Part shown: in pieces, positions 33,247-39,334 of the stretch
How the letters are laid out: each line of letters starts with the position of its first letter
Numbering within the stretch: the first letter of the stretch is position 1
Source: Flavobacteriales bacterium
Lineage (GTDB): Bacteria > Bacteroidota > Bacteroidia > Flavobacteriales_F > PHOS-HE28
NCBI GenBank assembly: GCA_020852835.1
Contig: JADZAC010000024.1
Coordinates: forward strand, 1-49,126
Length of the DNA stretch: 49,126 nucleotides
Direction: 5' to 3'
Position numbers and translations under genes: made by a program
The notes under the pieces: model-generated
Told to the model about the DNA's origin: nothing
Databases searched by the model: none
Seen by the model: only the letters and a program-made list of their open reading frames with translations

Positions 33247-34056
33247 CTACCAGGAACCACCGGCCCCGCCGCCGCCGAAACTGCCGCCGCCGAAGCCGCC
33301 GAAACCGCCGCCACCGAAGCCGCCGCCACCTCCAAAACCGCCGCCGCCGCTGCGGAAACGGCCGCCATGGAAATTGCTGGCCGCATTCATCAGCGCCCAC
33401 GCTGCCCAGAAATCGATGCTGTTGACGCGGGCGTATTTCTTCGTGCGGCGCACGGCCGATGCAATGATGAACACGAAGAACAGCAGGCCCAACAGCACCA
33501 CGATCCATGGGAAAGGTTCCTTCCCGTAGCTCTTCGCATTGATCTCGCCCTTGGCCAACGCCATCAGCACATCGGTGGCCCGCTCCATGCCCCCGGCATA
33601 GTCGCCCTGCCGGAAGTATGGCAGCACTTCTTCCTCCACGATGCGCTTGGCGGTGAGGTCGGGAATGGCCCCTTCCAGGCCATAGCCCACGGCGATGAAC
33701 ACATGGCGGTCACCGGCCACGCCGTTGGGCTTTACCAGGATGAGCACGCCGTTGTCGATCCCCTTCTTGCCCAGGCCCCATTGCTCGCCCAATTGGAAGG
33801 CGAAATCCGACGGCGGATAGCCGCACAGGGTGTCCACCGCCACTACGGCAATGCGGTTGCTCGTTTCCCGTGCGAACTGCACGAGCTTGGCATTGAGGTG
33901 TTCCTCGCCCTGCGCATCCAGGAAGGGCGTGTATTGGAATACCAGCCGGTCCTCGTTGGCGGGTTTCGGCGGAAAGCAGGGATCGGGCTGCGCGGCGAGC
34001 CGCAATGCGGACAAGGCGATGCACAGGCCCAGGAAAACGGTGCGTATCCGGCTCAT
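33247..34056 (-). CDS. Secreted TPM-domain protein (YgcG-like)
   Basis: The 269-residue product has a signal peptide (VFLGLCIALSALRLAA), a TPM domain (LVFQYTPFLDAQGEEHLNAKLVQF, GYPPSDFAFQLGEQWGLGKKGIDNGVLILV), one membrane helix (PWIVVLLGLLFFVFIIASAV), and a long Gly tail (repeated GGGGFGG). This is the usual form of Bacteroidota TPM proteins encoded with lemA. It starts by overlapping the upstream TPM gene as ATGA (4 bp). The function of the family is not established; roles in photosystem repair and envelope stress are reported for distant members. Confidence 0.87.
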   Translation of the reverse strand: MSRIRTVFLGLCIALSALRLAAQPDPCFPPKPANEDRLVFQYTPFLDAQGEEHLNAKLVQFARETSNRIAVVAVDTLCGYPPSDFAFQLGEQWGLGKKGIDNGVLILVKPNGVAGDRHVFIAVGYGLEGAIPDLTAKRIVEEEVLPYFRQGDYAGGMERATDVLMALAKGEINAKSYGKEPFPWIVVLLGLLFFVFIIASAVRRTKKYARVNSIDFWAAWALMNAASNFHGGRFRSGGGGFGGGGGFGGGGFGGFGGGSFGGGGAGGSW

Positions 34057-34502
34057 GCTCCCAAGCTTACTTCGTCGCTGAGCTCGTTGCGGTCATCGCG
34101 TTGGAACGGGAAGTGTTCCCGCAATTTTTCGCCCAGCAGTTCAACGCCTTTGCACAGGCCCTCGCAAAAACGGTCTTCGCGGAACAGGGCCAGCACCTGC
34201 TGGAGCACATCCTGCCAGTAGGCATCGCCCAGCTTGGCATGGATCCCGCTGTCGCCCACCACGGCCGCCTTGCGCCCGGGCACGCTCACATACAGCAGCA
34301 CGCCGTTGCGGTCGCGCGTGTTGGCCATGCCCAGGTCGTTGAAGACGAAGGCGGCGTGGTCGAGCACGTCGTCCATGATGGCCAGGTCGAGGTGCACGCG
34401 GATCTCGCCGCTGGTGCGCTGCTCTGCGTGCCGCACGGCATCGCGCACGCGGGCCAGCTCATCGGCGCTCAGCCAATCCTCGATGTCTACGCGCTGTTTC
34501 AC
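34053..34502 (-). CDS. TPM-domain protein, second copy
   Basis: The 149-residue product is a TPM domain without a signal peptide or tail: VRDAVRHAEQRTSGEIRVHLD, ANTRDRNGVLLYVSVPGRKAAVVGD and LAIMDDVLDHAAFVFNDLGM. It overlaps both neighbours by 4 bp (ATGA), so it belongs to the same operon. It may sit in the cytoplasm while the other TPM protein is secreted, but that is an inference from the missing signal peptide. Confidence 0.85.
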   Translation of the reverse strand: MKQRVDIEDWLSADELARVRDAVRHAEQRTSGEIRVHLDLAIMDDVLDHAAFVFNDLGMANTRDRNGVLLYVSVPGRKAAVVGDSGIHAKLGDAYWQDVLQQVLALFREDRFCEGLCKGVELLGEKLREHFPFQRDDRNELSDEVSLGA

Positions 34503-35086
34503 TTGCCGAAGTTGATGTCGGGCGCGTTCTCCGTGCCTTCCTGGGCCTTGAAGTAGCCTTTCTCGGTGAAGCCGAAGAGGCCGGCCAGCAGGTTGTTGGG
34601 GAACATCTTGATCTTGGCGTTGAAGGCGCGGGCCAGGTCGTTGAACTTGCGGCGCTCCACGCCGATGCGGTTCTCCATGCCTTCATACTGGGCTTGGAAA
34701 TCGCGGAAGGCCGTGGTGGTCTTCAGGTCGGGGTAGCGTTCCACGGTGACCATCAGGCGGCTGAGCGCGCCGCTGAGCTGTTCCTGGGCAGCCTCGAACT
34801 GGGCCATCTTCTCCGGCGTGAGGTCATTGGCGTTGAGCTGGATGCTGGTGGCCTTGGAGCGCGCCTCGATCACCTCGGTGAGGGTGCTCTTCTCAAAATC
34901 CGCGGAGCCTTTGATGATCTCCACGATGTTCTTGGTCTTGTCGGCCCGCAGCTGGTAGGCGTTCTCCACGTTGCTCCACTGGGCGGCCACGCCTTCGTTG
35001 AGGCCCACCATGCCGCGCTGGAAGCTGATGGCCCAGAGCACGATGGCGCCGAGTACAACAAGGAGGATGATGGTGGAACGTTTCAT
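34499..35086 (-). CDS. lemA: LemA family protein
   Basis: The 195-residue product (ATG 35086) has one N-terminal membrane helix (TIILLVVLGAIVLWAISF) and a long helical domain (VENAYQLRADKTKNIVEIIKGS, then VTVERYPDLKTTTAFRDFQAQ and GMENRIGVERRKFNDLARAFN) that is diagnostic for LemA. Its role is not firmly known. It is first in a tight four-gene operon with the two TPM proteins and a DnaJ protein. Confidence 0.92.
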   Translation of the reverse strand: MKRSTIILLVVLGAIVLWAISFQRGMVGLNEGVAAQWSNVENAYQLRADKTKNIVEIIKGSADFEKSTLTEVIEARSKATSIQLNANDLTPEKMAQFEAAQEQLSGALSRLMVTVERYPDLKTTTAFRDFQAQYEGMENRIGVERRKFNDLARAFNAKIKMFPNNLLAGLFGFTEKGYFKAQEGTENAPDINFGK

Positions 35087-35138
35087 GGCTGCGGATCTTG
35101 AGGGGGGTTGGTGGGGAACGATGATGAGGTTGGAAGCA

Positions 35139-35146
35139 CAAAGATG
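35139..35146 (-). promoter_or_regulatory. Possible -7 box for lemA operon
   Basis: The minus strand reads CATCTTTG, one base off TAnnTTTG, 53 bp before the lemA ATG. No good -33 is visible. Confidence 0.35.
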
Positions 35147-35260
35147 CACCGGCCCGGCGATCGGAGCGTGCCCTTCTTGCCGAACGGTCTGCACAACGGA
35201 TGAACGCTACCGGCGGGCCTGGGTGAGCGAAAGCCCTGCTTGGAGATGGGCCCGGCGTGG

Positions 35261-36217
35261 TTATGGCCGGCCGCCTTCACGGAAGATCGCCGTGTGCACC
35301 GCGCCGTCAGTTGCCGCCCAGCCGCGGTACATGCCGGTGCAATTGAAGTCAAGCACCAGGCGGCCATGGCGGTCCACGGCGATCAGCCCGCCTTCACCGT
35401 CCAACGGAGGCAGCTTTTCATGCACCACGATGCGCACGGCTTCTTCCAGCGTGAGGCCCTTGTAGGCCATCAGGGCGTGCACGTCGTGCGCGGCGGCGGC
35501 ACGCAGAAAGGCTTCGCCGTTGCCGGTGCAGCTGATGGCGCATGTTTCATTGTTGGCATAGGTGCCCGCACCGATCACGGGGCTGTCGCCGATGCGCCCC
35601 CAGCGCTTGTTGGTCATGCCGCCGGTGCTGGTGGCAGCGGCCAGGTTGCCGTGCCGGTCCAGCGCCACCGCGCCCACGGTGCCGAACTTCTTTTCGCCCA
35701 TGCTATGGTCCAGGCGCACTTGCTCACTGCCCCGTACCTCCTGCCATTGGTCATGGCGGAACTGGTCGAAGAAGTAGGCATCATCCTCCAGCGGCTGTTT
35801 GTGCAGATGCGCAAACTCGAATGCACCGTGCCCGCTGAGCAGCACATGGTTGCTCTTCTCCATCACCAAACGGGCAAGGCTGACGGGGTTCTTCACGTTC
35901 TGCACACCGGCCACGGCACCTGCGCGCAGGTCCTTGCCCTGCATCACGGCCGCATCCATTTCATGCTTGCCCTGGGCATTGAACACCGAGCCGCGCCCCG
36001 CGTTGAACAGCGGCGTGTCCTCCAGCACGCGCACCGCCACCTCCACCGCATCCAAGGCGCCGCCGCCTTGGGCCAAAACTGCATGGCCGCGCTGCACCGC
36101 GGTGCCCAAGGCCGCCCGATAGGCCGCTTCCTGCTCCGGTGCAAGCACCGACGGGTCCAAGGTGCCGGCGCCGCCATGCACGGCAATGGCCGTATGGCCG
36201 GTGGTCGGGCCCGTCAT
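35261..36217 (-). CDS. Isoaspartyl peptidase / L-asparaginase (Ntn hydrolase)
   Basis: The 318-residue product is a plant-type asparaginase. It begins AIAVHGGAGTLDP, and the autocleavage site is visible as KFGTVGAVALD with the nucleophile Thr180, which becomes N-terminal after self-processing into alpha and beta subunits. PLFNAGRGSVFNAQGKHEMDA and DSPVIGAGTYAN are further family marks. It removes beta-aspartyl dipeptides or hydrolyses asparagine. It has no signal peptide. It overlaps the upstream DUF4920-like gene by 4 bp (ATGA), so they are coupled. Confidence 0.9.
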   Translation of the reverse strand: MTGPTTGHTAIAVHGGAGTLDPSVLAPEQEAAYRAALGTAVQRGHAVLAQGGGALDAVEVAVRVLEDTPLFNAGRGSVFNAQGKHEMDAAVMQGKDLRAGAVAGVQNVKNPVSLARLVMEKSNHVLLSGHGAFEFAHLHKQPLEDDAYFFDQFRHDQWQEVRGSEQVRLDHSMGEKKFGTVGAVALDRHGNLAAATSTGGMTNKRWGRIGDSPVIGAGTYANNETCAISCTGNGEAFLRAAAAHDVHALMAYKGLTLEEAVRIVVHEKLPPLDGEGGLIAVDRHGRLVLDFNCTGMYRGWAATDGAVHTAIFREGGRP

Positions 36218-36696
36218 TCCTTGATCAGCACGCCGTCCGCCTCGAACTTCCAGCTGATCTGCGGTTGGGTGATGGCCGCGATCTCCTCCTTGCTCTTGCC
36301 GGCATCCTCGGCATAGTGGCGCAGCATGGACACGCTGGTCTCCTCCTTGCGGGCACGGCCTTGGAGCACCGCAAGCTTGCCTTCCAGGCCCCCCTTGGGC
36401 ACAAAGAAACCGTAGTCGCGGAAGCGCACCATCATGGGCGTGCCATCGGTCATCTTCACGTTCATCCAGCAGCCCTTCTTGCTGCAGCTCCCCAAGATCT
36501 CCGCAGCCAGCTTCACTCCCAGTGAATCCGTCCGGGCCGCCGCGGCTTCAAACTCGGCCATGCTCATGGCGCCATCCGGGGTGATGGCATCGCCGTAGCT
36601 GGTGTACTTGCCGGTCGGTGCGGCCGCCGTTGCCGGTTCCTGTGCCTGAACGGTAATTGCGGCCGGGGCCAGCAGAAGGAAGAAGAGGTGTTTCAT
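36214..36696 (-). CDS. Secreted DUF4920-like protein
   Basis: The 160-residue product has a signal peptide (LFFLLLAPAAITVQAQ), then SYGDAITPDGAMSMAEFEA and EILGSCSKKGCWMNVKMTDGTPMMVRFRDYGFFVP with a CxxxxC pair. This matches the DUF4920 family of small periplasmic proteins in Bacteroidota, whose role is not known. The Cys pair may bind metal or form a disulfide. It leads the asparaginase gene. Confidence 0.8.
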   Translation of the reverse strand: MKHLFFLLLAPAAITVQAQEPATAAAPTGKYTSYGDAITPDGAMSMAEFEAAAARTDSLGVKLAAEILGSCSKKGCWMNVKMTDGTPMMVRFRDYGFFVPKGGLEGKLAVLQGRARKEETSVSMLRHYAEDAGKSKEEIAAITQPQISWKFEADGVLIKE

Positions 36697-36714
36697 CGGG
36701 GCGTTGTTCGCGTG

Positions 36715-36744
36715 CGAAGGTAAGGGCCGTGCCGCCCCTGCAAA
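36715..36744 (-). promoter_or_regulatory. Promoter of the DUF4920-like/asparaginase operon
   Basis: On the minus strand, TTTG at 36744-36741 and TACCTTCG at 36722-36715 are 18 bp apart. The ATG follows at 36696, leaving a short leader. Confidence 0.5.
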
Positions 36745-36794
36745 CGGCTTGCCGATCCCTGCAGATCAGGGGATAGTATCCCGGTCCTCCCCGC

Positions 36795-36802
36795 CAACTT
36801 TG
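36795..36802 (+). promoter_or_regulatory. Possible -7 box for the gene at 36918
   Basis: CAACTTTG differs from TAnnTTTG at the first base only. It lies 115 bp before the ATG, so the leader would be long. Confidence 0.3.
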
Positions 36803-36917
36803 TGGCAGTCCGTTGGAAATGGTACGGAGCGGGGCCCGCGTGCCGGGCCGCCCGCCTTTCTTTGTCCTGCAGGCACAAGGCCCTTCTCCCCTTGTGCATC
36901 CAGCACCAAGCACCCGC

Positions 36918-37787
36918 ATGAAACTGCTCTCCGCACCGGCCTGTGCACTGTTGTGCGCTTCGCTTTCCGCACAAACCATCCAATACACGGACCTGGGCCC
37001 GTTCGGCGGTGAGGCCGACATGCACTACCTGGCCGACCTGGCCGGCTTTCCCGTGCTGGCCGCCGGTACGGGGCAAACCTGGGACCTCAGCGGCCTCGCC
37101 TTGCTAGCGGCAGGCACCATGCAGTTCCAGCCTGCCGCCGGCACGCCCTACGCCACCACCTACCCGGCGGCCAACTGGACCTGGGTGCACCAGATCACCG
37201 GGCTCGCCACCACCTACAACTATCTGAACATCACCACCACTGGCATTGAGCTGCTCGCGCGCAACGTGCCTGCAGCCACGGTGGACTACAGCGACCCGGA
37301 GCGGGTGATGCAGTTCCCGCTGCCCTTCGGCGCCAGCTTCACTGATGCCTATCAGCACGACGGTGGTTCCGGCAGCGCCACCTGGACTTTCGCCGGCACC
37401 GGCACCCTCATCACCCCCAACACCACCATTACCGACGCCGCCCTGCTTACCTGCGACAACGGCGATGCGGCCATCTGGAACCGAAGCCCCCTGTACCCCG
37501 TGATGATCAAGGATGACAATGACGCCATGTTTTACACGCAGACCAATGTGGGCGTTGCCGAACATGCCGGCAACCCGCTGAAGGTATGGCCCAATCCGTG
37601 CCAAGGACTGCTTTACGCGGCGCACGGAACCGCTGCTGTGCCCTGGCAGGTACAGGATGCCGTGGGGCGGATCGCATGCAGTGGCACCCTGGACCCTTCC
37701 GGGCTGATCGAGGTACAAGCGCTTGCCCCCGGCGCCTATGTGCTCACCGTAGGCCACGCCCCGCCCGTGCGCTTCGTGAAGGAATAA
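36918..37787 (+). CDS. Secreted protein of unknown function with probable T9SS C-terminal domain
   Basis: The 289-residue product (ATG 36918) has a signal peptide (LLSAPACALLCASLSAQ). The middle is rich in Thr, Gly, Ala and Tyr and looks beta-stranded. I see no catalytic motif. The last ~80 residues (KVWPNPCQGLLYAAHG, GRIACSGTLDPSGLIEVQAL, GAYVLTVGHAPPVRFVKE) have the shape of a T9SS type A sorting domain: a VxPNP start, repeated strands, and a GxYxL(t)V...V(K/R)E end. It is therefore probably exported to the cell surface. Confidence 0.72.
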   Translation: MKLLSAPACALLCASLSAQTIQYTDLGPFGGEADMHYLADLAGFPVLAAGTGQTWDLSGLALLAAGTMQFQPAAGTPYATTYPAANWTWVHQITGLATTYNYLNITTTGIELLARNVPAATVDYSDPERVMQFPLPFGASFTDAYQHDGGSGSATWTFAGTGTLITPNTTITDAALLTCDNGDAAIWNRSPLYPVMIKDDNDAMFYTQTNVGVAEHAGNPLKVWPNPCQGLLYAAHGTAAVPWQVQDAVGRIACSGTLDPSGLIEVQALAPGAYVLTVGHAPPVRFVKE

Positions 37788-37808
37788 GCGGGGCAGCCCC
37801 TCCCGGGC

Positions 37809-37921
37809 AATGACGCGCATCCTTGCGGTCGATCGGCACGCGCACAGGCCGCCCCACAGGAGCAACCTCATCCGCCTCTACTCCGGCCCGGTGGCCCACC
37901 AGATCGCCGCAGGCGAAGCGG
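37809..37921 (+). pseudogene. Degenerate copy of the mutL leader and 5' coding end
   Basis: This stretch aligns without gaps to 39286-39398 at roughly 80% identity by eye. It covers the mutL upstream leader (ATGAC then GCGGTCGATCGG) and about the first 20 codons. The position of the mutL ATG reads AGG (37858-37860), so the start codon is lost. Readable codons are NLIRLYSGPVAHQIAAGEA against the intact DIIRLLPDHVANQIAAGEV. Similarity stops around 37921. It is 1.5 kb before the intact gene and shows no other mutL part. Confidence 0.75.
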
Positions 37922-38104
37922 CGGTGCCACCCGCACCTGGCGGGCCACGACCCAGTTGACCGGCCGCGGTCCGCTGCAGATCGGCGGTCGAACGATCTGC
38001 GGGCCATGGCCAACGCACTCCGCACACGGTTCCTCGAACCCGGTACTGTTGCAACACTTGCCCCAATGCGGACCATCTGCGGCTCGCCCACGCATGCGGC
38101 ACGC

Positions 38105-38112
38105 TACTTTCG
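38105..38112 (+). promoter_or_regulatory. Probable -7 box for the gene at 38130
   Basis: TACTTTCG sits 17 bp before the ATG, giving a very short leader, common in Bacteroidota. Confidence 0.4.
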
Positions 38113-38129
38113 TGCACCAACTCCCGCGC

Positions 38130-38552
38130 ATGCATCCCATCCTTCGCAACATCCTGGCCGTGCTGGCCGGCCTGGTGGCAGGCTCCCTGGTGAACATGGC
38201 CCTCATCCACCTCGGTTCCGCCCTGCTGCCTCCTCCTCCCGGGGTTGACGTGAATGATGTGGCCAGCATCAATGCCCACATCGGGGAATACTCGGTGCTG
38301 CAACTGCTGGCCCCGTTCGTGGCGCATGCCCTGGGCACGCTGGCGGGTGCTTTCCTCACGGCCCGCTTGGCGGCCTCGCATCCAATGGCGTTGGCCCTGG
38401 TGATCGGTGCTTTCTTCCTGTTGGGCGGCATCATGGCCGTGCGCATGATCCCGGCAGCGCCGCTCTGGTTCAGCGCACTGGACCTGGTGGTGGCCTACCT
38501 GCCCATGGCTTGGTGGGGAAGCCGGTCGGCCCGTCCGGACCGGATGGATTGA
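38130..38552 (+). CDS. Small four-helix membrane protein, unknown function
   Basis: The 140-residue product (ATG 38130) has about four membrane helices (near residues 5-25, 55-77, 87-108, 112-130). The first loop contains GSALLPPPPGVDVNDVASIN. I recognise no catalytic motif. It looks like a small transmembrane protein of a type common in Bacteroidota. It is followed by a 0.78-kb non-coding region. Confidence 0.7.
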   Translation: MHPILRNILAVLAGLVAGSLVNMALIHLGSALLPPPPGVDVNDVASINAHIGEYSVLQLLAPFVAHALGTLAGAFLTARLAASHPMALALVIGAFFLLGGIMAVRMIPAAPLWFSALDLVVAYLPMAWWGSRSARPDRMD

Positions 38553-38614
38553 GCAGGTACGGCGCTCGACCACCGCGCAAGGGGGCAGGCGGCTTTTCCA
38601 GGGCAACCGCATCT

Positions 38615-38829
38615 AAACTACGGGCCGGCCATCATTCAAACCTGGCTCGATCATGCCTTGCCCCTTAGAGCCTGTTTAGGATCTCTTCAAACTCGTCCTC
38701 CGGTCTCTTTTCCGCCCATGCTTCACCGGAAAATGATCCCGTAGACACCGCTACGCGATGATTTTCCGGCTTCGCCTGAACGAAAAATAGCCACGGAGTC
38801 CTTCGTTCAAGAGATCCTAAACAGGCTCT
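38615..38829 (+). repeat. Dispersed repeat, copy A
   Basis: Bases 38615-38666 match 48955-49006 with 6 differences in 52, and 38667-38786 match 49007-49126 with 1 difference in 120. Weaker similarity continues to about 38573. Copy B runs off the window, so the full extent of the shared unit is not known. Confidence 0.9.
38667..38829. mobile_element. MITE-like inverted-repeat element, complete copy
   Basis: A 163-bp element bounded by perfect 21-bp inverted ends (38667-38687 and 38809-38829, beginning AGAGCCTGTTTAGGATCTCT). Inside are further stems: CCGGAAAAT at 38726-38734 with ATTTTCCGG at 38761-38769, nested CGTAG/CTACG, and TGAACGAA/TTCGTTCA near the right end. It has no reading frame and could not move by itself. 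The GAGCCTGTT end resembles some IS ends, but I could not name a parent. No clear target duplication is seen. Confidence 0.7.
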
Positions 38830-38910
38830 TGGTTGAATGAGCGCGCCCGATCGGCTTTGTACCGGGCTGATCCCGCGCAGTACAAAGGCCAATGCCGTGC
38901 TGAAGGCACG

Positions 38911-38951
38911 GCACACTTCAGCCCATGGCGGTGCCATGGGCTGAAGTGTGC
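38911..38951. repeat. Perfect palindrome, 19-bp arms
   Basis: GCACACTTCAGCCCATGGC at 38911-38929 pairs perfectly with 38933-38951 around the 3-nt loop GGT. It shares the central CCCATGGCGGTGCCATGGG with the next palindrome, while the outer arm bases differ. Confidence 0.95.
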
Positions 38952-39052
38952 GCAGATACGGCAGAGGGCTGTAGGCCCGGAACATCATGAGCCTTGTTTT
39001 TCATTGCCCCGTTCCACCTGGCCTATGTGCGTGGCCTTCAGCCCCGCTCGGA

Positions 39053-39101
39053 CCCGCAACATGCAAGCCCATGGCGGTGCCATGGGCTTGCATGTTGCGG
39101 G
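39053..39101. repeat. Perfect palindrome, 23-bp arms
   Basis: A 23-bp arm (39053-39075, starting CCCGCAACATGCAAG) pairs perfectly with 39079-39101 around the same loop GGT. The inner 9 bp on each side and the loop equal those of the palindrome at 38911-38951. Confidence 0.95.
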
Positions 39102-39334
39102 CCTTTGGCCCTGTGAAGCGGTGCCCGCGGTGCAGCTGCACCAGGCAGGGCTTCGGCCTTGCCAGCCAGCGCCAAGTGCAGGGACAGATCCAACGATCAT
39201 CAAGTTGATCCATTGACCCTCAATGGCCCATGAGGAAGAATTTTATAGGTGCGTTTGCCCTAGCGGCCCTCCCACCCCATTGCCGAATGACCTGCATCTT
39301 TGCGGTCGATCGGCCCGCGCACCGGCCACCCCGC

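Larger units (their letters stand above)
37788..38129 (+). other. Intergenic stretch of 342 bp
   Basis: Besides the mutL remnant, it holds a small hairpin near 37976-38000 (GCAGATCG with CGATCTGC) and the promoter-like box at 38105. I see no intact gene and no RNA gene here. Confidence 0.6.
38553..39334. other. 782-bp non-coding region rich in inverted repeats
   Basis: No gene is apparent. In order it holds: the left flank of a dispersed repeat (from about 38573), a 163-bp inverted-repeat element (38667-38829), two shorter inverted repeats near 38853-38890 (GGCTTTGTAC with GTACAAAGGCC), a 7-bp hairpin near 38894-38912, two long palindromes (38911-38951 and 39053-39101), a 14-bp palindrome GGTGCAGCTGCACC near 39130, a further hairpin near 39146-39164, then the mutL leader. 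Confidence 0.8.

Noticed and set aside
33250-33370. Repeated GGCGGC/CCGCCG stretch as a possible tandem repeat or array
   Set aside because: It encodes the glycine tail of the TPM protein, a normal feature of that family.
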